Source: Pseudomonadota bacterium
Lineage (GTDB): Bacteria > Pseudomonadota > Alphaproteobacteria > Caulobacterales > Caulobacteraceae
DNA: 14,409 nt
Direction: 5' to 3'
NCBI GenBank assembly: GCA_023432855.1
Contig: JAEZEZ010000028.1
Span: 1 to 14,409, forward strand
Shown here: positions 6,427 through 14,409 of the stretch, piece after piece
Layout of the letters: the number at the start of each line of letters is the position of its first letter
Numbering within the stretch: the stretch's first letter is position 1
Notes under the pieces: generated by a model
Databases searched by the model: none
The model's input: the letters and a program-made list of their open reading frames with translations, nothing else
Told to the model about the DNA's origin: nothing
Position numbers and translations under genes: made by a program

Positions 6427-9400
6427 TCAGGCCGCCGCCACGACATCCCTGAGGCTGGCGTTGACGATGGTCAGTTTGGCGAAGGTCCAGGCCCCGCCCT
6501 GCTCGATCTCTTCGACCGTCCGGCGCGCCTGGTCGACGACTTCCTTGCGCGCATCGACCCAGGCGTCGACCGCGGCGCGGGCGGCCGCGTCGCTGGCCCC
6601 GGCCGCCGGCTTGGCGCCGGCCGCGATGGAGCGGGCGATCATGGCCTGCTCGGTCAGGAGGTCCTCGATCAGCCGCCGCGCCGCCATCCGCTCGTAGTGG
6701 TCCGCCGAGGGCAGCAGGCCCGCAGCCGAGCGCAGGCGGTCGAAGTGGAAGGCGGACCCGACCTGGTGGTAGAGCCGCGCGGCCGCCACCACCGGCCAGT
6801 TCGCGGCCTGGGCCAGGTCGGCGACGTCGGTCGTGGCCGTCAGGGGACGCAGCAGGGCGACCGCCGCCGACAGCTCTGCAGGCGCGCCCAGATCCACGAA
6901 GTGGGCCGCGCGGCGGCTCACCGCCGTCTGCTCGAAGTCCGACAGGATCGAGGCGCCCTCGCTGCGCAGTTCGTCGGCCGCTGGACGGTAGGCGTCGATC
7001 AGGCCCTGCACCAGGGTGTGACCCCGCGCCGCACGCCGCGCCAGCCAGTAGGTCTGGCGGCGGACCACGCGCGAGATTTCCTGGTACAGCGCCGTCTGCG
7101 CCGCGGCCGGCGCCTTGATGTCCAGCGCCGAGACCGCATCCCAGGCTTCGTCCAGGCGGAACACCCGCCGGGCCGCCTCAAAGGCGGTGACGAGGGCGGC
7201 GGTGTCGCACTCGGCGTTGGCGCGCAGGCGCTCGGGAAAGGTCGGGCCCGCGACGTCCACCATTTCGTTGGCGATCACGGTGGCGATGATCTCGCGGCGC
7301 AGCCGGTGCCGCTTCATCTCGTCCTTCCACGGCTCCAGCGCGGCGGGGAAGTAGCGGCGCACGGTGTCGTCGTGGAAGGGATCGTCGGGCGCGGTCGAGG
7401 CGACGATGTCGTCGCTGAGCTCGATCTTGCCGTAGGCCGTCAGGACCGCGAGTTCCGGCCGCGTCAGGCCCATCTTGGCGGACTTCATCTCGGCCAGCGT
7501 CGCGGCGGAGGGAAGCCCCTCGACCTTCCGGTCGAGCCGTCCGATGGCCTCGAGCCGGCTCATGAAGCGGGCGTGGGCGTCGAGGTCGAAGGCCGCGGTG
7601 GCTTCCTGCAGGCTGATCGCGAGGGTCTGGCTGTAGTTGTGGGCCAGCACGTGCCGCGCCACATCCTCGGTCATCGAGGCCAGCAGCTCGTTGCGCTCCT
7701 CCCGGCCCAGCAGGCCCTTGGCCTCCAGCGCGCCGGTGAGGATCTTGATGTTGACCTCGTGGTCGGAGCTGTCGACGCCGGCGGAGTTGTCGATGGCGTC
7801 GGTGTTGATACGCCCGCCGTTGCGCGCGTAGGCGATGCGCCCCGCCTGGGTGACCCCCAGGTTCGCGCCTTCGCCGATCACCTGGCAGCGCAGCTCCGTG
7901 CCGTCGACGCGGATGCCGTCGTTGGCCTTGTCGCCGGCCTGGGCGTCCGTCTCGTTGGGCGCCTTCACATAGGTGCCGATGCCGCCGAAGTAGAGCAGCT
8001 CGGCCGGCGCCTTGAGGATGGACCGCATCAGCTCGTTCGGCGTCATCACCTGTTCGGCGACCCCGAGCATCTGCTGGACCTCCGCGGAGAGCGGGATCTC
8101 CTTCGCCGAGCGCGAGAACACCCCGCCGCCGGCGGAGATCAGGCGCTTGTCGTAGTCCTGCCAGCTCGACCGCGGCAGCTCGTACAGCCGCTTGCGCTCG
8201 GCCCAGGACACCGCCGGGTGCGGATCCGGGTCGAGGAAGATGTCCCGGTGATCAAAGGCCGCGATCAGCTTGGTCGCCTTGGACAGCAGCATGCCGTTGC
8301 CGAACACGTCACCCGACATGTCGCCGACCCCGACCGCCGTGAAGGGCTCCGACTGGATGTCCTTGCCGATCTCGCGGAAGTGGCGCTTCACCGCTTCCCA
8401 GGCCCCGCGGGCGGTGATGCCCATCTCCTTGTGGTCATAGCCCTGGGAGCCGCCCGACGCGAAGGCGTCGCCGAGCCAGAATCCGTATTCAGCCGAAATG
8501 CCGTTGGCGAGGTCGGAGAACCGGGCCGTGCCCTTGTCGGCCGCGACGACCAGGTAGGGGTCGTCCCCTTCCCAGCGCACCACCTGTGCGGGCGCGATGA
8601 CGCCGCCCTCGGCGTCGAGATTGTCGGTGATGTCCAGCATGCCGCTGAGGAAGGTGCGGTAGGCGCGCTGGCCCTCGTTCTGGATGGCGTCGCGGTCGCC
8701 GCCGCGCGGCAGGCTCTTGGGGAAGAAGCCGCCCTTTGAGCCCACGGGCACGATCACCGCGTTCTTGACCTGCTGGGCCTTCACCAGGCCGAGCACCTCG
8801 GTGCGGAAGTCGTCGCGCCGGTCCGACCAGCGCAGGCCGCCGCGGGCGACCGGGCCGAAGCGCAGGTGTACGCCCTCGACGTGGGGCGCCCAGACGAAGA
8901 TCTCGCGGTAGGGCTTGGGCAGCGGCAGGTCGGCCAGCTCCTGGCTGGCGATCTTGAAGGAGATGTACGGCTTGGGCCCGCCGTCGGGCTGCGGCTGGTA
9001 GAAGTTGGTGCGCTTGATGGCGCGGATCAGCAGGGCCAGCCGGCGAAGGGCGCGATCCTGGTCCAGGCTCGCCACGGCCGCGAGGCCGGCGGTGATGCGG
9101 CCGAAGATTTCCTCGACCTGGTCTTCCCGTTCGGCCGGGGTCTTGCCCGACGCCGGATCGAACTTGGCGGTGAACAGCTCCAGGATCAGCCGGGCCAGGT
9201 CGGGATGGTCGCGCAGGGCTTCTTCCTGCACCGCCTGGGAGGGGTCCATGCCGGACTGCTGCCGGTAGCGGCACAGCGCCCGGATGAGCGCCGCCTCGCG
9301 CCAGCCGACCCCGAGTTCGAGCACCAGGCGGTTGAAGCCGTCGCTCTCGGTGACGCCTTTCCACACCGCTTCGAAGGCGTCCTCGAACGGCGCCTTGACG

Positions 9401-11289
9401 GTGCTGAAGCTGAGGTCCGCGCCCCGCGGGTCCTCCAGCAGGAACTCGTGGATCCACAGGGCGTCCTGCGAATTGCGCGGGGTGATGGGGTAGCTGTACT
9501 CGCCCAGCGTCTTCAGCCCCATGTTCTCCAGGATCGGCACCACGTCGGCGAGCGCGACCGCGCTGCCCCGATGGTAGAGCTTGAAGCGGAACTGGAGGTC
9601 GTTGTCGGAGGGCGTGCGGTAGGCCCGCACCTTCACCGTACCCTCGCCTAGGCCGTCGACCTCGCCGAGGTCGACCAGGGATTCCTGGACCGGATAACGT
9701 TCGCGGTAGGCGATCGGGAAGGCCTCGGCCCAGGTGGCCGAGAGGGCCGCGAGCTGGGCGTCGACGAGGCCCGACTCGCGCGCGTTCAGCACGAACCGCT
9801 CGGGCCAGGTGCGGCTGGTTTCCGTGACCAGCCGCTCGAGCTCGGCCTCGTCGGGCTCCCGGTGTTCGCCCGGGCTGACGCCGATGATGTAGTGGATGCG
9901 CACCAGCGGCGCGTCGGTCAATTGCGGGTACCAGGCCGAGACCCGCCCGCCCCACGCTTCGGCCAGGATACGGCCCGCCCGCTCGCGCACGCCCGCGTCG
10001 TACCGCTCGCGCGGCACGTACATCAGGACGGAGATGAAGCGGTCGAACGGGTCGCGGCGGGTGAACAGCTTCACCCGCGGGCGGTCGAACAGGTGCAGGA
10101 TGCCCAGCGCGATGCGCAGGAGGTCATCCTCGGTCATCTGGAAGAGTTCGTCGCGCGGGTAGTTCTCGACGATGTTGCGCAGCCGCTTTTCGTTGTGGCT
10201 GCCGGGCATCTTGCCGGCGCGCTTCAGCACCATCTCGGCCTTGCGGCGGATCAGCGGCACGGCGGAGGCCGGCTGGTCGTAGGCCTCGGCGGTGAACAGG
10301 CCGACGAAGCGCACCTCGCCGGTCGGGCGACCATCCTCGCCGAAGCGCTTGACCCCGACGTAGTCCATGTAGGCCCGGCGATGCACGCGCGAGCGCAGGT
10401 TCGCCTTGGCCACCGTGACGGGTTCGGCCAGGTCCAGCTGTCGCCGCATCTGGCGGGTCAGGACCGCCGGCTCGCTGGCGCGGCGCAGCACCGGACGATC
10501 GGGGTCGTTCAGGACGCCCAGGGCGACGCCCGACTGGCACAGAGGCGCCTCGGCCTCGTAGCCGCCGTCGGCGGTGCGCGGATAGTCGTAGTCGCGGGCC
10601 CCGAGGAAGACGAACTGGCCCGATTGCAGCCAGCGCAGGAACTCGATGCTCTCGGCCAGCAGCCCCGGATCCACGCCGGGCGCGCCCTTCTCCAGGCCCG
10701 CGATCGCATCGCGCATGGCGGCCGCCATGGCCTCGAAGTCACTCACGGCCATGCGGACGTCGGACAGGGTCTCGCGCAGGCCTTCTACGACGAGCTCGCG
10801 GCGGTCGCCCACCGGGTCGATGACCACCAGGATGGTGCTCTCGCGATGAGCCGTCCCGTCGCTGCGCCGTGAACCGTCCGCGGCGCGCTCGAGGGTGAGC
10901 AGCGGGTGGAACATGGCGCGCACGGACACGCCCTTGTCGCTGAGTTCCCCCATGACGCTGTCGACCAGGAAGGGCGCGTCGCTCTGAACGATCTCCAGGA
11001 TGTCGTACTGCAGCTCGTGGCCGCCGACGCCCTTTCCGGCCCGAAGGCGGATCATCGGCTCGGCGTCGGACGCGCGCGCATCGCCGAAGCGCCAGAACTC
11101 GGCCAGCACCTCGGCGAAGTCCTCCGGGCTCAGTTCCGGAGTCTCGTCCGCGGAGTAGTCTTCGAGCGCCTGCTCCAGGAAGGAGCGCTCCAGCGCATCC
11201 AGTTCGTCGGGTCCCTTCCTCCCCATCGCCTTGGCGAACGCCTTGGTGAGCGTTTCGATCGTGACGTTTGGAGCGACGGAGCCGTCCAT
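6427..11289 (-). CDS. gdhZ: Large NAD-specific glutamate dehydrogenase (about 180 kDa class)
   Basis: A 1620-residue enzyme, full length for the GDH-180 class, catalysing NAD-dependent oxidative deamination of glutamate to 2-oxoglutarate and ammonium. The N-terminal half (about residues 1-600) is the regulatory region with ACT-like domains; motifs include LVDSVMGEL (108-116) and FTRRDPFDRFISVLMYVPRERYD (from 409). The catalytic part starts around 800: VHLRFGPVARGGLRWSDRRDDFRTEV, then K842 and the K852-GGF motif. The dinucleotide-binding stretch is GVGDMSGDVFGNGM (987-1000). The C-terminal 400 residues are the helical extension of the class. In Caulobacter the orthologue GdhZ also links glutamate metabolism to cell division through FtsZ. 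Whether that applies here is inference from the family. Start ATG 11289 has only a weak GCGGGA upstream, and no clear promoter is seen at 11290-11400. Confidence 0.96.
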   Translation of the reverse strand: MDGSVAPNVTIETLTKAFAKAMGRKGPDELDALERSFLEQALEDYSADETPELSPEDFAEVLAEFWRFGDARASDAEPMIRLRAGKGVGGHELQYDILEIVQSDAPFLVDSVMGELSDKGVSVRAMFHPLLTLERAADGSRRSDGTAHRESTILVVIDPVGDRRELVVEGLRETLSDVRMAVSDFEAMAAAMRDAIAGLEKGAPGVDPGLLAESIEFLRWLQSGQFVFLGARDYDYPRTADGGYEAEAPLCQSGVALGVLNDPDRPVLRRASEPAVLTRQMRRQLDLAEPVTVAKANLRSRVHRRAYMDYVGVKRFGEDGRPTGEVRFVGLFTAEAYDQPASAVPLIRRKAEMVLKRAGKMPGSHNEKRLRNIVENYPRDELFQMTEDDLLRIALGILHLFDRPRVKLFTRRDPFDRFISVLMYVPRERYDAGVRERAGRILAEAWGGRVSAWYPQLTDAPLVRIHYIIGVSPGEHREPDEAELERLVTETSRTWPERFVLNARESGLVDAQLAALSATWAEAFPIAYRERYPVQESLVDLGEVDGLGEGTVKVRAYRTPSDNDLQFRFKLYHRGSAVALADVVPILENMGLKTLGEYSYPITPRNSQDALWIHEFLLEDPRGADLSFSTVKAPFEDAFEAVWKGVTESDGFNRLVLELGVGWREAALIRALCRYRQQSGMDPSQAVQEEALRDHPDLARLILELFTAKFDPASGKTPAEREDQVEEIFGRITAGLAAVASLDQDRALRRLALLIRAIKRTNFYQPQPDGGPKPYISFKIASQELADLPLPKPYREIFVWAPHVEGVHLRFGPVARGGLRWSDRRDDFRTEVLGLVKAQQVKNAVIVPVGSKGGFFPKSLPRGGDRDAIQNEGQRAYRTFLSGMLDITDNLDAEGGVIAPAQVVRWEGDDPYLVVAADKGTARFSDLANGISAEYGFWLGDAFASGGSQGYDHKEMGITARGAWEAVKRHFREIGKDIQSEPFTAVGVGDMSGDVFGNGMLLSKATKLIAAFDHRDIFLDPDPHPAVSWAERKRLYELPRSSWQDYDKRLISAGGGVFSRSAKEIPLSAEVQQMLGVAEQVMTPNELMRSILKAPAELLYFGGIGTYVKAPNETDAQAGDKANDGIRVDGTELRCQVIGEGANLGVTQAGRIAYARNGGRINTDAIDNSAGVDSSDHEVNIKILTGALEAKGLLGREERNELLASMTEDVARHVLAHNYSQTLAISLQEATAAFDLDAHARFMSRLEAIGRLDRKVEGLPSAATLAEMKSAKMGLTRPELAVLTAYGKIELSDDIVASTAPDDPFHDDTVRRYFPAALEPWKDEMKRHRLRREIIATVIANEMVDVAGPTFPERLRANAECDTAALVTAFEAARRVFRLDEAWDAVSALDIKAPAAAQTALYQEISRVVRRQTYWLARRAARGHTLVQGLIDAYRPAADELRSEGASILSDFEQTAVSRRAAHFVDLGAPAELSAAVALLRPLTATTDVADLAQAANWPVVAAARLYHQVGSAFHFDRLRSAAGLLPSADHYERMAARRLIEDLLTEQAMIARSIAAGAKPAAGASDAAARAAVDAWVDARKEVVDQARRTVEEIEQGGAWTFAKLTIVNASLRDVVAAA

Positions 11290-11400
11290 GGCAGCGAATA
11301 TCCCGCAGTGACCCGGGCGCGAGCCTTTGGCGGGCGGCGCCGATGATTACTCAGGCGATAGGCCAAAGCGCAGGGAAACGGAAGCCCGGGTAAATTCCGA

Positions 11401-11434
11401 AACGAAAACCGCCGGATGCTTGCGCATCCGGCGG
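11401..11434 (-). terminator. Rho-independent terminator of the sRNA / AI-2E transcript
   Basis: A perfect 11-bp stem, CCGCCGGATGC (11409-11419) and GCATCCGGCGG (11424-11434), with a 4-nt loop. On the minus strand it is followed by TTTTCGTTTCGG, a broken T-tract beginning at 11408. On the plus strand the flank is CTCGCG, so termination works only for leftward transcription. It would insulate gdhZ from transcription of the AI-2E gene and the sRNA. Confidence 0.85.
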
Positions 11435-11447
11435 CTCGCGTCCCGCC

Positions 11448-11536
11448 GGGGGGAGGAGGGCGGGACCTTGATCTGACGCCCGCGTGCTGGGGGGACGGGG
11501 GCGGGCGTCGCGTCCGGAACTCTGAGGGGGGAGGAG
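11448..11536 (-). repeat. Repeated C-rich loop motif (two exact 11-mers and one variant)
   Basis: The plus-strand 11-mer GGGGGGAGGAG occurs exactly at 11448-11458 and 11526-11536. A related GGGGGGACGGGG sits at 11489-11500. Spacing is about 40 nt. Each copy lies in the loop of its own perfect inverted repeat, while the three stem sequences differ from one another. Conserved loops on unrelated stems point to selection on the loop as a pairing site in the minus-strand transcript. Confidence 0.8.
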
Positions 11537-11552
11537 TGTCCCGGACGATTGC

Positions 11553-11580
11553 TAGATAGGAACGCCGTTCTGGATTTAAA
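11553..11580 (-). promoter_or_regulatory. Candidate promoter of the sRNA
   Basis: The minus strand shows TTTAAA (11580-11575), a 16-nt spacer and TATCTA (11558-11553). The expected start, 7 nt after the -10 box, is about 11546, exactly where the first hairpin stem begins. It starts 10 nt after the AI-2E stop codon. The -35 match is weak (TTTAAA against TTGACA), so an extra activator or a different sigma factor is possible. The TATCTA box and its position relative to the RNA are the main support. Confidence 0.5.
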
Positions 11581-11590
11581 GTGCCCCAAA

Positions 11591-12697
11591 TCACGCTTTG
11601 GTGATCGCAGGGGCGGACTTCGGCGCCCGCTTTCGGGGCGGGGCCGGAGCAGGCGGCTCCTCTTCCTCGTCCTCGGGATAGGGCTCGCCGTCGCTGGACA
11701 GCAGGATGGCGATCCAGCGCGAGCCCCTGAACTCCGACATGATGGCGATCGCCATGACCGTCAGGGGCGTGGACAGGAAGGCGCCCGCGGCGCCCCACAA
11801 CGCGCCCCAGAAGGCCAGGGACAGAAGCACCACAACCGGATCGATATTCTGGTCCTCGGCCTGCATGCGCGGCTGGACGATGTTGCCGACGATGAAGAGC
11901 ACCACCTGGATGACGCCGAAGAGCACGGCCGCCTGCCAGTAGGTCTCGAACTGCACCAGGGCGAAGAGCGGGGGCGCCAGGCCCGCCACGGCCCCGCCGA
12001 TGATCGGAATGTAGCTGAGCAGAAAGATCACGAAGGCCCAAAACAGCGCGTTCTCGAGACCCACGGCATACATGACGGCGAAGCACAGCACGGCGATGAT
12101 CAGGCCCGTGACCGTCTGCACCCAGATGTAGCCCTCGACCCCCTGGCGCACCCGGTCGAAGACGTGGACCGCATCCCGGCGCTCGTCGCGCTCCGGGAAG
12201 AGGGCGACGATCTTGCGTCGGACATTGTCGCGGGAGGCGATCAGGAAGCCGAGGTAGACCAGCACGAGGAAGGCGTCGAAGGCGACGCCCTGGACCACAC
12301 GCGCCGCCGGCGCGAGCCAGCGCTGGGGCTCAAGCCGACGGATCAGTTCTTCCGCCGTCGGCGCCACCTCGAGGTTCGCCAGGCCGGCAATGTCCCGGAT
12401 GAGCACGTCCAGCCGTTCGCTGAAGTTGCGGATCTGCGCGGCGAAGCCCTGGAAGCCGTCCACGATCAGCCAGACCGAGGCGAGGAAGGCGACGATGATC
12501 AGGATGAGCGCGGTCGGCAGGGCCGCCCGTTCGTTGAGCGGAGCGTAGCGCACGAGCCAGCGCGCCAGGCCGTCGATCATGAACATCAGGAAGATCGCCA
12601 GCACCAGCGGCGTCATGATGTCCTGCAGCCAGTAGAGGGCCGCGCCGACGGCCACCGCAGCCAGCAGGACCAGCGAAGTGCGGGCGGTCGCGTCCAT
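11591..12697 (-). CDS. AI-2E (PerM/UPF0118) family transporter
   Basis: A 368-residue inner-membrane protein. Hydrophobic segments appear at about 8-24, 28-48, 60-82, 138-156, 195-215, 216-246, 254-271 and 287-320. Between 84 and 137 is the long soluble loop usual for the family. Family signatures are IPIIGGAVAGLAPPLFAL (230-247) and LAFWGALWGAAGAFLSTPL (294-312). The last 35 residues are acidic, proline-rich and then basic, and probably cytosolic. Despite the family name, members are better known as likely cation/H+ antiporters or exporters; no substrate can be assigned from sequence. The start ATG 12697 has a clear Shine-Dalgarno, GAGGA, 7 nt upstream. It is divergent from the DUF853 gene by 112 nt. 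Confidence 0.92.
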   Translation of the reverse strand: MDATARTSLVLLAAVAVGAALYWLQDIMTPLVLAIFLMFMIDGLARWLVRYAPLNERAALPTALILIIVAFLASVWLIVDGFQGFAAQIRNFSERLDVLIRDIAGLANLEVAPTAEELIRRLEPQRWLAPAARVVQGVAFDAFLVLVYLGFLIASRDNVRRKIVALFPERDERRDAVHVFDRVRQGVEGYIWVQTVTGLIIAVLCFAVMYAVGLENALFWAFVIFLLSYIPIIGGAVAGLAPPLFALVQFETYWQAAVLFGVIQVVLFIVGNIVQPRMQAEDQNIDPVVVLLSLAFWGALWGAAGAFLSTPLTVMAIAIMSEFRGSRWIAILLSSDGEPYPEDEEEEPPAPAPPRKRAPKSAPAITKA

Positions 12698-12722
12698 CGG
12701 TTGTCCTCAGATCCCCATGGCG

Positions 12723-12751
12723 TTTGTCGCGGCGGCGCGGGACGGCGTCAA
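12723..12751 (-). promoter_or_regulatory. Candidate promoter of the AI-2E gene
   Basis: In the 112-nt divergent gap the minus strand shows TTGACG (12751-12746), a 17-nt spacer and GACAAA (12728-12723). TTGACGC matches the Caulobacter housekeeping -35 consensus well; the -10 is poor (3/6). The expected start is near 12716, giving a leader of about 19 nt that contains the GAGGA ribosome binding site. For the plus-strand gene, GCTATTCT at 12774-12781 could be a -10 element, but no good -35 is seen. Confidence 0.45.
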
Positions 12752-12809
12752 TCCGCTGGCGCGTAACGGCGGCGCTATTCTAGTCTGTCGCCGGCAACGG
12801 AGAGACGAG

Positions 12810-14317
<1,508 letters not shown>

Positions 14318-14321
<4 letters not shown>

Positions 14322-14409
14322 GGCTGGGACCGGTCGTCGCCCCCGCCGGCGAGGATGCCCGCGCCGAGCCCGACGCCGGCGCCGCCGCCGGCCCCGCCCA
14401 TGCCACCGC
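14318..14409 (-). CDS. Possible 3' end of a convergent gene encoding a glycine-rich protein
   Basis: One minus-strand frame is open from the right edge to a TAG at 14320-14318. It encodes a glycine/alanine-rich tail ending GVGLGAGILAGGGDDRSQP, which looks like a glycine-rich hydrophobic helix with a short polar end. It would overlap the DUF853 stop by 4 nt in a tail-to-tail arrangement. The family is not recognisable from about 30 residues. High GC keeps most frames open here, so this may be chance. Another minus frame is also open but is proline/arginine-rich and runs deep into the DUF853 gene, as a shadow would. Confidence 0.35.

Larger units (their letters stand above)
11401..11547 (-). 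ncRNA. Putative trans-acting sRNA with three C-rich (anti-Shine-Dalgarno) hairpin loops
   Basis: Read on the minus strand, the AI-2E/gdhZ gap encodes four successive hairpins with little between them. Hairpin A: CGTCCGG at 11547-11541 pairs with CCGGACG at 11517-11511; the loop contains CTCCTCCCCCC (11536-11526). Hairpin B: GACGCCCGC at 11509-11501 pairs with 11483-11475; the loop contains CCCCGTCCCCCC (11500-11489). Hairpin C: GTCCCGCC at 11466-11459 pairs with GGCGGGAC at 11447-11440; the loop is exactly CTCCTCCCCCC (11458-11448). Hairpin D is the terminator. A promoter-like element would start transcription at about 11546-11547, the first base of hairpin A. Length would be about 147 nt. 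The C-rich loops complement Shine-Dalgarno sequences, as in alphaproteobacterial sRNAs such as GsrN and ChvR (Caulobacter) and the CCUCCUCCC cuckoo/CcsR families. No convincing ORF lies in it. It could alternatively be cut from the 3' UTR of the AI-2E mRNA. Confidence 0.7.

Noticed and set aside
6262..8739. 825-codon open frame on the plus strand, antisense to gdhZ
   Set aside because: It is rich in H, R, G, L and Q and has no recognisable domain. It mirrors the high-GC codon pattern of the real gene, which has full-length homology on the other strand.
11489..11505. Possible G-quadruplex on the plus strand (GGGGGG, GGGGG, GGG runs)
   Set aside because: Four separate runs of three G with loops of at least one base do not fit here. 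The surrounding inverted repeat explains the G-richness better as a C-rich loop in the minus-strand RNA.
11347..11589. 80-codon minus-strand frame (TTG start) across the sRNA region
   Set aside because: The frame runs through all four hairpins and the terminator. Its TTG start lies upstream of the predicted sRNA promoter and has no ribosome binding site. The peptide is proline/arginine/serine-rich without any domain.
11549..12766. 405-codon plus-strand open frame antisense to the AI-2E gene
   Set aside because: Low-complexity composition of a shadow frame, while the minus strand encodes a clear membrane protein with family motifs.
12678..12809. Longer N-terminus for the DUF853 ATPase, starting at 12678
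   Set aside because: It would overlap the start of the divergent AI-2E gene. The ATG at 12810 has a good ribosome binding site and begins where the family homology begins.

Overview
The window is a dense, high-GC chromosomal segment, almost certainly from an alphaproteobacterium of the Caulobacteraceae (Caulobacter, Phenylobacterium or Brevundimonas type; the genus cannot be fixed by eye). The reasons are the gene order miaB-phoH-ybeY-corC next to fur, a Fur without the CxxC zinc site, the giant 1620-residue NAD-glutamate dehydrogenase, and promoter-like elements of the TTGACG type. No phage, insertion sequence, CRISPR or rRNA/tRNA gene is visible. The protein-coding content is core and conserved.

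Layout. Positions 13-5860 (all minus strand, so transcription runs right to left) hold nfu, tsaB, rimI, fur, miaB, phoH, ybeY and corC. Junctions are tight: nfu/tsaB 4 nt, tsaB/rimI 4-nt ATGA overlap, phoH/ybeY 4-nt ATGA overlap, miaB/phoH 5 nt. fur and miaB each seem to have their own promoter lying so close to the ATG that the mRNAs would be leaderless or nearly so. Most of these genes serve translation: t6A and ms2i6A tRNA modification, ribosomal protein acetylation and rRNA maturation. nfu (Fe-S delivery), fur (iron regulation) and miaB (an enzyme with two Fe-S clusters) form an iron/Fe-S thread.

Positions 5935-11289 hold a UspA-like protein and, upstream of it, the large NAD-glutamate dehydrogenase, 24 nt apart and probably co-transcribed. 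Positions 11591-12697 hold an AI-2E/PerM-family membrane protein. Divergent from it on the plus strand is a HerA-like (DUF853) ATPase at 12810-14321. Its end overlaps by 4 nt a possible partial convergent gene that runs off the right edge.

The most interesting element is the 301-nt gap between the AI-2E gene and the glutamate dehydrogenase gene. On the minus strand it holds a promoter-like element, three consecutive hairpins each showing a C-rich loop (CUCCUCCCCCC in two, a CCCCGUCCCCCC variant in the third), and a strong intrinsic terminator. It reads as an about 147-nt trans-acting small RNA with repeated anti-Shine-Dalgarno loops, similar in design to C-rich-loop sRNAs of alphaproteobacteria. 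This is inferred from sequence and not verified.
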